In this document: positions 12,874 through 21,231 of the stretch, piece by piece
Numbering within the stretch: the first letter of the stretch is position 1
Layout: every line of letters starts with the position of its first letter
Made by a program: the position numbers and the translations under genes
From: a virus
DNA: 33,448 nucleotides
Direction: 5' to 3' (one strand)
Virus record (IMG/VR): IMGVR_UViG_3300024273_000508
Coordinates: 1-33,448 of that record
The notes under the pieces: generated by a model
Database searches by the model: none
Told to the model about the DNA's origin: nothing
What the model saw: the letters and a program-made list of their open reading frames with translations, nothing else

Positions 12874-14919
12874 ATGGCTAAAGAAGCACCAGTGGTATTT
12901 GAAGAAGAAACAAACAACGAAAAAGACCTTGTTGATTGGGTTACAGGCCACTTAAACCGCTGGCGTGACTACCGCGATACCAACCACCTAGCTGATTGGG
13001 AGGAGTACGAGCGCGTCTTCCGAGGCCAGTGGGCTGCTGAGGACAAGACCCGTGAAAGCGAGCGCAGCCGCATTATTAGCCCAGCAACTCAGCAGGCCGT
13101 GGAAACCCGCCACGCTGAGGTTATTGAGGCAATCTTTGGCCAAGGGGAGTTCTTTGACATTCAAGACGATGTGAAGGATGTTAACGGCAACCCAATGGAC
13201 ATCCAAGCCATTAAGACGTTGTTGGTTGAAGATTTTAAGCGGGACAAGATTAAGAAGAGCATTGACCATATTGAGCTGATGGCTGAAATCTACGGAACAG
13301 GCATTGGTGAGATTTCTGTCTCTTCCTACACAGAATACAAACCAGCCACCCAGCCTATGCAGGGCATTCAAGGCATGGCAGCTATTGGGGTGCAAGCTTC
13401 GGAGCGCTTCTGTGTGAAGCTGAAGCCAGTAAACCCAAAGAACTTCATCATTGATCCAAATGCAGAAAGCATTGAAGATGCTATGGGCTGTGCCGTGGAG
13501 AAATATGTCTCAATCCACAAGATTGTCCAAGGCATGGAAAACGGTATTTACAAGAAGGTGGATATTGGTACAACCAGCGGCGATAGTGACTTGGAAGCAA
13601 CCCAAGAAGACAGCTATTACCAAGACGATAAGGTTAAGCTGATTACGTATTACGGCCTTGTTCCTCGTGAGTACTTGAAGGCCATTGACGAAGACGAGAG
13701 CGACGAAGTTGACTTGTTCCCTGAGGACAGTCTTGCTGATGATTACAGCGATATGGTTGAAGCCATTGTTGTAATTGCTAATGACGGGCAGCTCTTGAAG
13801 GCTGAGGAATCTCCTTACATGATGAAGGATCGTCCTGTGGTGGCCTATCAAGATGATACGGTTCCGGGCCGCTTCTATGGCCGTGGTACGGTTGAGAAAG
13901 CCTACAACATGCAGAAGGCCATTGACGGCCAGCTACGGGCTCATATGGACTCCCTAGCCCTCACCACAGCCCCTATGATTGCTATGGACGCCACACGCCT
14001 TCCACGGGGTGCTAAGTTTGAAGTTAAACCCGGTAAGGCTCTCCTCACCAATGGCAACCCAGCAGAAATCATCTACCCCTTCCACTTCGGTCAAACAAAT
14101 GTGGACGCTCCAGCGGCTGCTCAAAACTTTGAACGTATGCTTCTCCAAGCAACCGGAACTGTGGATAGTGCTGGTTTACCTTCCGCAACTCAGCGCGACG
14201 GTGGTGGCCAAGGCATGTCGATGGCTATGGCAGGCATCATCAAGAAGTACAAGCGCACCCTTGTAAACTTCCAAGAAGATTTCATGATTCCGTTCATTTA
14301 CAAAGCTGTATATCGCTATATGCAGTTTGATCCTGAGCGTTATCCTTCTGTGGACATGACCTTCATTCCTACGGCTACGCTGGGCGTGTTGGCTCGTGAG
14401 TATGAACAACAGCAGATGATTGGCTTGCTACAAACCCTTGGCCCTAACACCCCGGTGCTGCCGGTGCTGCTCAAAGGCATTTTGGCTAATAGCTCGCTGT
14501 CCAACCGTGCAGAACTGATGGAAACGCTGGACAAGATGAGTCAGCCAAACCCAGAGGCTCAGCAGGCGCAGCAGCAGCAAGAACAGATGCAGATGCAGCT
14601 CATCGGTGCTCAAACAGCTGAATTGGCCGCTAAGGCTCAGAAGGCTGGTGCAGAGGCTCAGCAAATTGTTGTGGACACTCAGCTGGCCCCTCAACTGGCT
14701 CAGGCGAAGCTCACAGCAGCTTTGTCTACCAACCTGAATGAGGACAATGAGAGCAAAGACTTCGAGCGCCGTGCCCGTATCACTGAACTGATGCTGAAGG
14801 AGAAAGACTTGAGCATCAAGGAGGAAGACAGCAAGCGTAACGAGCGAATCACCATGATGCAGATGGATAAGAAGAAGGAGAATGACAACACGTTTAACAC
14901 TTTGATGAGTAATGGATAA
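12874..14919 (+). CDS. portal (head-tail connector) protein
   Basis: A 681-residue portal protein that forms the dodecameric DNA gate at one capsid vertex. The N-terminal part has WRDYRDTNHLADWEEYER and GQWAAEDK, then SRIISPATQQAVETRHAE, a pattern of podovirus portals that I recognise. A central YGRGTVEKAYNMQKAIDGQ block is followed by a Gln/Ala-rich C-terminal helix (about 560-600), likely the crown. It is longer than T7 gp8 and nearer to P22-size portals. I use the ATG at 12874 (AAGGA, spacing 5) rather than one 24 bases earlier that lies inside the preceding gene. Confidence 0.92.
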   Translation: MAKEAPVVFEEETNNEKDLVDWVTGHLNRWRDYRDTNHLADWEEYERVFRGQWAAEDKTRESERSRIISPATQQAVETRHAEVIEAIFGQGEFFDIQDDVKDVNGNPMDIQAIKTLLVEDFKRDKIKKSIDHIELMAEIYGTGIGEISVSSYTEYKPATQPMQGIQGMAAIGVQASERFCVKLKPVNPKNFIIDPNAESIEDAMGCAVEKYVSIHKIVQGMENGIYKKVDIGTTSGDSDLEATQEDSYYQDDKVKLITYYGLVPREYLKAIDEDESDEVDLFPEDSLADDYSDMVEAIVVIANDGQLLKAEESPYMMKDRPVVAYQDDTVPGRFYGRGTVEKAYNMQKAIDGQLRAHMDSLALTTAPMIAMDATRLPRGAKFEVKPGKALLTNGNPAEIIYPFHFGQTNVDAPAAAQNFERMLLQATGTVDSAGLPSATQRDGGGQGMSMAMAGIIKKYKRTLVNFQEDFMIPFIYKAVYRYMQFDPERYPSVDMTFIPTATLGVLAREYEQQQMIGLLQTLGPNTPVLPVLLKGILANSSLSNRAELMETLDKMSQPNPEAQQAQQQQEQMQMQLIGAQTAELAAKAQKAGAEAQQIVVDTQLAPQLAQAKLTAALSTNLNEDNESKDFERRARITELMLKEKDLSIKEEDSKRNERITMMQMDKKKENDNTFNTLMSNG

Positions 14920-16228
14920 AGCCATCATCTTAGCAACGGAGCTTAAAACCCTCCGTGAGCGTGTTTCAGCCCTTGTAGCTATCCCCGTCCCTCTAGACGG
15001 CTTAGAAGGCCCTAGGGGGCTTCGTGGGGCCTCTGGAGACCAAGGTGATAAGGGAGAGGCAGGGGAGAGAGGCTTAGAAGGACCTAAAGGCCCTAAAGGG
15101 GACAAAGGCGAGACAGGCAAGCAAGGGGTGTCAGTAGTTGATGCCCGTATTGACTTCGACAACAGCCTAGTCATTACCCTCTCTGACGGACGAGAGATTG
15201 ATTGTGGGGCTATAACGCCTTCAGAGGCCAAAGCCCTGATTGCTCTGAAGCAAACCCACGGGAATGCTTGGGACAGAATTGACTTCAACACAACCCTCCC
15301 AAACCCGCAACACCAAGAGGGCTTGTTGTTCTATGACAAGTTTGACCACGCTCTTTCCTATTACAACGAGGAAGAGAATGTAACAGTTAATCTAGGGCGT
15401 GAGCTACTTGTGCGTGTTTATAACACCTCCGGAGCCCCTCTAACTGACGGAGACGTTGTTTATATTAGTGGAACAGATACCAACTTTCCCGGTGTTGTTA
15501 AGGCAGATGCTTCAACTAAAGTCACTTCGGAGGCCATCTTAGGGGTTGTTACGGCCCCCTTGGCGGCAAATACCTATGGATATGTCTGTGTTTCAGGGAT
15601 TGTAGGGGGTTTAAACACCTCTGCCTATGCAACAGGAACTATCCTCTATTTATCTGAAACACTGGGCCTCCTCACCAACATACCACCTATTCAGCCTGCT
15701 TATGTCGTTGAGATGTGTACTGTGGTGCTTAGTGATTCCATTAATGGTCGGGTGTATGTGAGGGTTGATAAGAAGGACTGGTTTCCTTCTATTGAGCTAC
15801 TTAATACAAATGCTCTAGTAACACTTCCAGTAGTTCCAACTATATTTAAAGCAACAACTATTGTCCAGAATGATGGTTTCACCTATAGTTTAACAACAGG
15901 TGTTATAACAACTCTTGTAAGTGGCTCATATTCTCTTAATCTAAAGTTTAATGCGCTTCCTCTTGCAGCTAATAGATACATCTATTTCTATGCTGAAGAA
16001 GACCAAGGCGCGGGATGGGTTATTGATCGGTATTCGGCAAGAAAGCTAGAACTGGTTAATGCGACGGAAACAGAGGTTGTTTTGGGTGTGAGCCATTACT
16101 ATCCAACTGGTTCTAAAATTAGATACTATGTTTGGGGAGATGTGGGGGTAACATTGAAAACAACCAACCTTCCCGGCACTACCGCAGGAACTGTCACGGT
16201 TCCAGCATTTAAATTACAAATGGCTTGA
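14912..16228 (+). CDS. collagen-like fibre protein, probable head fibre
   Basis: A 438-residue protein. After a short N-terminal helix, residues 30-72 form 14 uninterrupted Gly-X-Y triplets rich in Pro, Lys, Glu and Asp (for example GPKGPKGDKGETG), which should fold as a trimeric collagen-type helix. A beta-rich middle (LFYDKFDHALSYY, GDVVYISG, YLSETLGLL) resembles a module I know from phage fibres, and the C-terminus looks like a receptor or glycan-binding tip. Position between portal and scaffold, far from the tail genes, favours a capsid-surface fibre. A promoter -35 box overlaps its stop codon. Confidence 0.75.
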   Translation: MDKAIILATELKTLRERVSALVAIPVPLDGLEGPRGLRGASGDQGDKGEAGERGLEGPKGPKGDKGETGKQGVSVVDARIDFDNSLVITLSDGREIDCGAITPSEAKALIALKQTHGNAWDRIDFNTTLPNPQHQEGLLFYDKFDHALSYYNEEENVTVNLGRELLVRVYNTSGAPLTDGDVVYISGTDTNFPGVVKADASTKVTSEAILGVVTAPLAANTYGYVCVSGIVGGLNTSAYATGTILYLSETLGLLTNIPPIQPAYVVEMCTVVLSDSINGRVYVRVDKKDWFPSIELLNTNALVTLPVVPTIFKATTIVQNDGFTYSLTTGVITTLVSGSYSLNLKFNALPLAANRYIYFYAEEDQGAGWVIDRYSARKLELVNATETEVVLGVSHYYPTGSKIRYYVWGDVGVTLKTTNLPGTTAGTVTVPAFKLQMA

Positions 16229-16253
16229 CAACTTGTTGTTTTTCTGCTACAAT
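16225..16253 (+). promoter_or_regulatory. strong internal promoter for capsid genes
   Basis: TTGACA (16225-16230), a 17-base spacer and TACAAT (16248-16253): the same hexamers and spacing as the promoter at 10705. The TGA stop of the fibre gene lies inside the -35 box. Transcription from near 16260 would serve the scaffold and capsid genes. Confidence 0.85.
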
Positions 16254-16284
16254 AATTGTTACGAAACAACAGAAGGATAAAGCT

Positions 16285-16515
16285 TTGGCTCCTGAATTAC
16301 AACATTATTACGACGAAACCTTTTCAATGATGGCCACCAAAGGGTGGAAATTGTTGGTGGAGGATTTGCAACAAATTAAAAACACGGTTAACGAACTGTC
16401 AACTGTCCTAGATTCACAATCTTTATTTAATCGCCAAGGACAGCTCGACATTCTTAACCTGCTTTTAACCCGCAAAGAAGCATGTGAACGGGCTTACGAG
16501 GAACTCTCAGAATGA
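16285..16515 (+). CDS. conserved small protein upstream of scaffold
   Basis: A 76-residue helical protein with YYDETFSMMATKGWKLLVEDL and GQLDILNLLLTRKEACE, a pattern I recall from many podovirus head clusters, function unknown. The frame is open back to 16225, but that region is the promoter itself, so a downstream start is needed. I favour TTG at 16285, which has AAGGA about 7 bases upstream and lies about 25 bases after the predicted transcription start. The Gly-Trp and Gln-Leu-Asp positions suggest a compact two-helix fold. Confidence 0.72.
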   Translation: MAPELQHYYDETFSMMATKGWKLLVEDLQQIKNTVNELSTVLDSQSLFNRQGQLDILNLLLTRKEACERAYEELSE

Positions 16516-16739
16516 AAAGAATCTATGAGTTTCGCTGTGCCCAGAAGCATGTATCTGAGCATTACATAGACGAAAGCATCCGAGTCACTTCCTGTAAAGA
16601 ATGTGGCGAAGAAGCAATTCGTATCTTATCCACCCCGATGATTTCATTGGAGGGCATTACAGGTGCTTTTCCCGGAGCTTCGGATAAATGGGTAAGAAAT
16701 CGAGCTGAAAAGCTCAAACAAGAACAGAAGAACGCGTGA
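16512..16739 (+). CDS. FmdB-like zinc-ribbon protein
   Basis: A 75-residue protein starting MKRIYEFRCAQKH with a second Cys pair CKECG near residue 28, the small zinc-ribbon layout of the FmdB type. The C-terminal half (SLEGITGAFPGASDKWV, then a Lys/Glu helix) is typical of the phage version found next to scaffold and capsid genes. Function in phages is unknown; it may aid head assembly. The ATG overlaps the previous stop (ATGA). Confidence 0.75.
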   Translation: MKRIYEFRCAQKHVSEHYIDESIRVTSCKECGEEAIRILSTPMISLEGITGAFPGASDKWVRNRAEKLKQEQKNA

Positions 16740-16800
16740 GCGACAACCTCTGAACTATTTAACTCTCCTAAAACCCTTACGGGCAGGATGAAAGGACGGT

Positions 16801-17568
16801 ATGGCAATTTTTGATGAAGTAGACATGGGCGAGAGCGAATTTGATGCAGTGGAACGTAAGGAGGCCGTAGAGGCTTCTGAGGCTCCCCCCGAGCGTCCAA
16901 AGATTCCTTCTAAATATGAAGGCAAGAGTCTGGAAGACATTATGAACATGCACCAAGAGGCTGAGAAGCTTATTGGACGGCAGGCTCAAGAGGTGGGTGA
17001 GGTGCGTAAGCTGGCAGATGAACTACTCAAACAACAACTCTACAAAACAGAAGCCCCTACTCAGATTGAAAACGAGATTGATTTCTTTGAAGACCCAAAG
17101 ACAGCAGTTCGTAACGCGGTGGATAAACATCCAGATGTCTTGGCAGCTAAACAGGCTGCGGCACAATTCAAACAAATGCAAAGCCAAGGTGCTCTCCAAA
17201 AGAAGCATCCCGACTTTGCAGAGATTGTACAAGACCCTGAGTTTACCGAATGGGTTAAGGGAAGCAAGCTTCGTATGCAAATGTATACAGCAGCGGACAC
17301 CTCCTTTGACTTCGACTCCGCAGATGAGCTTTTGTCAACCTTCAAACAGATTCGCAATGTAAAGACAACACAGACGCGCACCGATGGTGCAGAGGCCCTT
17401 AAAGCCAACATGCGAGCTGCTACTGTCGATACTGGCGGAACTGGTGAAACTTCAAGGAAAGTATATCGTCGTGCCGACCTTATCCGGCTTCGCATGACAG
17501 ACCCCGCTCGATACGAGACGCTTGAACCTGAAATTCGTCAGGCTTATGCGGATGGGCGGGTTAAATAA
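16801..17568 (+). CDS. scaffolding / capsid assembly protein
   Basis: A 255-residue, highly charged, helix-rich protein immediately before the major capsid gene, the normal place for scaffold. It has an acidic N-terminus (MAIFDEVDMGESEFD), KYEGKSLEDIMNMHQEAEKL, a long Gln/Lys helix and a basic C-terminus (KVYRRADLIRLRM ... YADGRVK) that would bind the inner face of the coat protein. The IPSKYEGKS and HPDFAEIV pieces are ones I recall from podovirus assembly proteins. GGAC lies before the ATG. It should be absent from mature virions or remain in small amount. Confidence 0.82.
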   Translation: MAIFDEVDMGESEFDAVERKEAVEASEAPPERPKIPSKYEGKSLEDIMNMHQEAEKLIGRQAQEVGEVRKLADELLKQQLYKTEAPTQIENEIDFFEDPKTAVRNAVDKHPDVLAAKQAAAQFKQMQSQGALQKKHPDFAEIVQDPEFTEWVKGSKLRMQMYTAADTSFDFDSADELLSTFKQIRNVKTTQTRTDGAEALKANMRAATVDTGGTGETSRKVYRRADLIRLRMTDPARYETLEPEIRQAYADGRVK

Positions 17569-17597
17569 TACGCGCTAATGCGCAAAAGGAAATTTAA

Positions 17598-18521
17598 ATG
17601 GCTCTTGGTACCGCTCACGTCACTACGACAACCGCTGCAACGTTCATCCCTGAGATTTGGAGCGATGAAATTGTTGCAACTTATAAGAAGAACTTGGTTC
17701 TGGCTAATCTTATTAAAAAGATGAGCTTCAAAGGCAAGAAAGGTGACAGCGTTCACATTCCTGCTCCTATCCGTGGCTCTGCCTCCGTTAAAGCAGCTTC
17801 CACTCAAGTCACCCTGATTGCAGGCACTGAGTTGGAAATTGTTGCTACGATCGACCAGCACTACGAGTACAGTCGCCTGATTGAAGACATTGTTGAGACG
17901 CAAGCTCTGGCTTCGCTCCGCAACTTCTACACTGAAGATGCTGGTTACGCTTTGGCCCGTCAGGTGGACACTTCGTTGCTCCAACTGGGTCGTGGTGTTA
18001 ACGGTGGCGGTACAACTGCTGCCTACAACGCTGCTTTCTCTGGTGCTGATGGCACTACCGCTTATGTGGCTGGTGCAAACACTGGCTTGGGTGCTTTGAC
18101 CGATGCAGCAATTCGTCGTTCTATCCAGCGCCTTGATGACAACGATGTCCCTATGGACGGTCGCTTCTTGATGGTTCCTCCTTCAACCCGTAACACCTTG
18201 ATGGGCATTGCACGGTTTACTGAGCAGGCCTTCACGGGCGAAGTTGGCTCCGGCAACACCATCCGTAACGGTGAAATTGGTAATGTTTACGGTGTACCAG
18301 TCTTCGTGACCAGCAACGCCGAATCCACTACCGGCACTACCGCTGCTAAGGTTTGCTTGCTTGGTCATCGCGACTTCGCAGTGTTTATCGAGCAGATGGG
18401 TGTTCGTTCGCAAACTCAGTACAAACAGGAATACCTCGGTACTCTGTTTACTGCTGACACGCTGTACGGTGTTAAGGAACTGCGTGACGCTTCGGCTGTT
18501 GCGCTCGTTGTTCCGGCCTAA
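17598..18521 (+). CDS. major capsid protein
   Basis: A 307-residue coat protein of a phage family I recognise from WSDEIVATYKKNLVLANL at the N-terminus, GKKGDSVHIPAPIRG, HYEYSRLIEDIVE and, near the C-terminus, VYGVPVFVTSNA, consistent with an HK97-type fold. A strong ribosome site (AAAGGA) precedes the ATG. Codons look well suited to high expression compared with the leftward genes. It is served by the promoter at 16225 and followed at once by a strong terminator, so this segment would be made in excess. No Pro-head protease is seen, and the N-terminus needs no long delta domain. Confidence 0.93.
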   Translation: MALGTAHVTTTTAATFIPEIWSDEIVATYKKNLVLANLIKKMSFKGKKGDSVHIPAPIRGSASVKAASTQVTLIAGTELEIVATIDQHYEYSRLIEDIVETQALASLRNFYTEDAGYALARQVDTSLLQLGRGVNGGGTTAAYNAAFSGADGTTAYVAGANTGLGALTDAAIRRSIQRLDDNDVPMDGRFLMVPPSTRNTLMGIARFTEQAFTGEVGSGNTIRNGEIGNVYGVPVFVTSNAESTTGTTAAKVCLLGHRDFAVFIEQMGVRSQTQYKQEYLGTLFTADTLYGVKELRDASAVALVVPA

Positions 18522-18531
18522 ACCGGCTTAA

Positions 18532-18557
18532 GGGGAGCCCTTCGGGGCTTCCTTTTT
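18532..18557 (+). terminator. intrinsic terminator after major capsid gene
   Basis: An 8-bp stem (GGGAGCCC with GGGCTTCC, one G-T pair) closed by a TTCG tetraloop and followed by TTTTT. It begins 10 bases after the capsid stop. It should end most transcripts from the 16225 promoter and let a fraction read on to the tail genes. Confidence 0.9.
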
Positions 18558-18603
18558 AGAGACCTCCGAAGGCCCCTTCAGAGCTTTGCAAAAAGGAAAA
18601 CAA

Positions 18604-18765
18604 ATGGCTAAATTTAAATGTGTGCATAGTGGTTGTGTTTATGAACTAACAGAGCCTGAAGCAATTGAGAACATGCGCCTTCATGCGGAATACAGCGAAT
18701 TAGAAGAAGAGGCCCCGGTTGCTAAAGAAGCTCCAAAGCCAAAGCCTAAGAAGGAAGCTAAATGA
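18604..18765 (+). CDS. 53-residue zinc-knuckle-like protein
   Basis: A small frame starting MAKFKCVHSGCVYEL, with H27 and an HAEY segment, then an acidic stretch and a Lys/Pro-rich tail (APKPKPKKEAK). The C-x4-C plus His arrangement and the LHAEYSEL piece recall a small protein often found just after phage capsid genes; function unknown. AAAGGA lies before the ATG, and its TGA overlaps the ATG of the tail-fibre gene. Confidence 0.68.
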   Translation: MAKFKCVHSGCVYELTEPEAIENMRLHAEYSELEEEAPVAKEAPKPKPKKEAK

Positions 18766-20309
18766 CTATCTACAGAGGACCCGGTGGAGGTGGTAACGCC
18801 ACAACAGACGCTGAGATTAATGCCTTAACTCTTCTAACAAACCAATCAGCAGCCTCCGCAGATGCTTCAATGGCTTCAGCCTCACAAGCAGCCACCAGCG
18901 CAGGCAACGCAGCTACCAGTGCCTCCGGAGCTTCCACAAGCGCCTCCGCAGCCTCTGGCAGTGCTTCTACGGCTTCTACGCAGGCTACCAACGCCTCCAA
19001 CAGCGCATCCGCAGCTTCTACAAGCGCATCTAATGCCTCCACCAGTGAAACCAATGCAGCCAATAGCGCCTCCGCAGCAGCAGCTTCAGCTGCTTCTGTC
19101 AACGATGCCAATCTTGTCCACAAGACAGGGGATGAAACCATTGGTGGAATTAAAACATTCTCTTCTACAATTGTAGGGAGCGTATCCGGTAATGCAGCTA
19201 CGGTTACAACCAATGCCAACCTTACAGGGGCTATCACCTCTGTAGGTAATGCAACTTCTTTAGGTTCGTTTACGTCTGCACAGCTTGCAGCAGCTCTCAC
19301 GAATGAAACAGGGTCAGGCTCTAATGTCTTTTCTACGAGTCCTACACTAGTAACACCCACTCTTGGGGCTGCTTCAGTCACCTCGATCACCTTCGACGAC
19401 CTTTCAGTTCAGAACACAGCAGCCTCACCACAAATCACTACCATAGGTGCAACGGTTGCCGCAAGTGCGCTGACTATTACTCGCGCAGTAATCAGTCTTG
19501 CCTTTCGCTCTACGACTTTAGGCTCAGGGGCTGTCACGATAGTTACTGGAACTCCTGCTAACTTGGTTGTGCCAAGCACAGCTACGCTGGGAACAGTCTC
19601 GGCGGCTCAATCTCGAATCGTCGTCCTTGCGCTGAACAATGCAGGAACAATTGAGTTGGCAGTAGTCAACATCGCGGGCGGCAATGACCTGAGTGAGACT
19701 GGCGTTATCAGCACCACAGCGATTGCTGGGGGGTCTAACACCGCCAATGTTATCTACTCGACAACTGCCAGAACGGGTGTGGCTTATCGGGTGGTTGGCT
19801 ATGTTGAAAGCACGCAAGCCACTGCTGGCACTTGGGCAACTGCACCCAGCACGGTACAAGGTGTAGGTGGTCAGGCTTTAATTAGACCATCAAGCGGGAG
19901 TATGGTTCGCCTGAATACAGGCAACGGATTTGGCTCAACCAATACTGTAATTCGTCGATTTACAAACGTAGTGACGAATCTAGGCGCCGATATTACTTAC
20001 GCTGATTCAGCCACGCTTGGTTCATCATTTGTTATCAATACTAGCGGAGTCTACGCCATAAGCTACAGCGATAGTTTTGCGGGGGGATCAGACATGGGGC
20101 TTTCTTTAAACAGCAATCAGCTTTCTACTGGAATTAACAGTATAACTGTTGCGGATAGGTTGGCTCACTCCCAAACAGCAAACGCAAGCACAATAATGTT
20201 GGTATCTTGGACAGGATATTTAATTGTAGGTTCCATTATAAGACCACATGATGACACAAATGGTACTGGTTCTCGCCTTTCCCTTTTTACTATTTCAAGG
20301 GTGTCATAA
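18762..20309 (+). CDS. tail fibre protein
   Basis: A 515-residue fibre. Residues about 28-115 are a low-complexity Ala/Ser/Thr/Asn region with a near-regular short period, typical of the shaft of phage tail fibres. DETIGGIKTFSSTI follows, a motif common to fibre shafts, then repeated beta segments and a C-terminal domain (IRRFTNVVTN ... GVYAISYSDSF ... RLSLFTISRV) that may be a trimeric receptor-binding tip of the TNF or C1q-like beta sandwich type; the last point is inference. It probably sets host range together with its chaperone downstream. Confidence 0.83.
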   Translation: MTIYRGPGGGGNATTDAEINALTLLTNQSAASADASMASASQAATSAGNAATSASGASTSASAASGSASTASTQATNASNSASAASTSASNASTSETNAANSASAAAASAASVNDANLVHKTGDETIGGIKTFSSTIVGSVSGNAATVTTNANLTGAITSVGNATSLGSFTSAQLAAALTNETGSGSNVFSTSPTLVTPTLGAASVTSITFDDLSVQNTAASPQITTIGATVAASALTITRAVISLAFRSTTLGSGAVTIVTGTPANLVVPSTATLGTVSAAQSRIVVLALNNAGTIELAVVNIAGGNDLSETGVISTTAIAGGSNTANVIYSTTARTGVAYRVVGYVESTQATAGTWATAPSTVQGVGGQALIRPSSGSMVRLNTGNGFGSTNTVIRRFTNVVTNLGADITYADSATLGSSFVINTSGVYAISYSDSFAGGSDMGLSLNSNQLSTGINSITVADRLAHSQTANASTIMLVSWTGYLIVGSIIRPHDDTNGTGSRLSLFTISRVS

Positions 20310-20600
20310 ATGTATTATTTTAAAGACTCAGGAGATGGATTTTATGCCCTTGCCGACTTATCCATTAAGGTTCCAGAAAGTTACGTATCAATCACTTCAG
20401 AAGAGGCGTTGGCATTACAAACAGCCCCCCCAGTGCACACATACCAAGAACTCCGTGCAGCAGCTTATCCTCCTATTGGCGACCAATTAGATGCCATGTG
20501 GAAGGGTTTGGCGTCTAGTGGGATAGCGTTAGGCGCAGACGGCGAAAACATGCTAAACGCCATTAAAGAAGTCAAGATTAGCTACCCAAAGAATGGTTAA
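20310..20600 (+). CDS. tail fibre assembly chaperone-like protein
   Basis: A 96-residue protein starting directly after the fibre stop. The N-terminal part (MYYFKDSGDGFYAL) and the block RAAAYPPIGDQLDAMWK match small proteins encoded after fibre genes in many phages, which I take to be fibre assembly factors. The usual family ending (a VK-YPKP helix) is present here as AIKEVKISYPKNG, and a second, more canonical ending is found at the C-terminus of the HNH protein next door. The end of this gene therefore looks remodelled by the HNH insertion. Confidence 0.72.
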   Translation: MYYFKDSGDGFYALADLSIKVPESYVSITSEEALALQTAPPVHTYQELRAAAYPPIGDQLDAMWKGLASSGIALGADGENMLNAIKEVKISYPKNG

Positions 20601-21231
20601 TTCTACGAAACGGCTAACGTATCAGTATGTTCATAGCTACATCTCTTTGCAGGGTTATTCTCTGGTTTCTGATGAGTATGTAAACAGTACAACCAAGATG
20701 TCAATTAAATGCAATAAAGGCCACAGCTATGATGTTAAGTTTAATCTGTTCCAACAAGGAAAGCGCTGCCCAAGCTGTAAGGCAGAGGATGCATCAATAA
20801 GAATGCGTGGGCACGGAAATCCACAATACGGCATGGTTGAAAACCTTTCTCCCAGATGGAATGTTGAAAGAACAACGGTAGATAGAAATGATGAACGTAA
20901 AACACACTCGTATACTCAATTCAGGAATCAAGTTTTTGAAAGAGATAAATACAGTTGTGTTAAGTGTGGGGATAGCACAGGTGGAAATCTTGTAGTCCAT
21001 CATTTATTTAACCATAAAGACTATCCCGAAGTTAGAGTGGATCGCAGAAATGGCGTAACTCTATGTGGTGGCTGTCATAAATCTTTTCATTCTGAGTACG
21101 GGTATGGAGAGAATGACGGGTTTAGAACAGTAACATTTATTGGAGAGCGCATGTTTAATAAAGTAAGGCAAGCTGAAGCGGCTATGAAGCAGACCATCCT
21201 TGACGTTAAAGCGGAGTACCCAAAGCCATGA
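20593..21231 (+). CDS. HNH homing endonuclease, inserted in chaperone 3' end
   Basis: A 212-residue HNH nuclease. The N-terminal zinc ribbon uses C40, H44, C59 and C62. A NPQYG segment follows at 76-80, resembling NUMOD3-type DNA-binding modules. The nuclease core has CVKCG (122-126), VVHH (H136, H137), N153, CGGCH (158-162) and H166, so the catalytic set is complete. It overlaps the chaperone gene by 8 bases. The last part (AEAAMKQTILDVKAEYPKP) is unlike an HNH protein and matches the expected C-terminus of the chaperone family, so the host tail seems to have been captured. The ribosome site is weak; coupling is likely. Confidence 0.88.
   Translation: MVNSTKRLTYQYVHSYISLQGYSLVSDEYVNSTTKMSIKCNKGHSYDVKFNLFQQGKRCPSCKAEDASIRMRGHGNPQYGMVENLSPRWNVERTTVDRNDERKTHSYTQFRNQVFERDKYSCVKCGDSTGGNLVVHHLFNHKDYPEVRVDRRNGVTLCGGCHKSFHSEYGYGENDGFRTVTFIGERMFNKVRQAEAAMKQTILDVKAEYPKP

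Noticed and set aside
14428-15291. Long open frame of 287 codons on the minus strand
   Set aside because: It is the mirror of the Gly-X-Y region and the portal C-terminus on the plus strand; its Pro/Leu/Ser repeats are the antisense of collagen codons, and it has no ribosome site.
18770-19390. Open frame of 206 codons on the minus strand
   Set aside because: Antisense to the Ala/Ser/Thr shaft of the tail fibre; such repeats leave the opposite strand open by composition.
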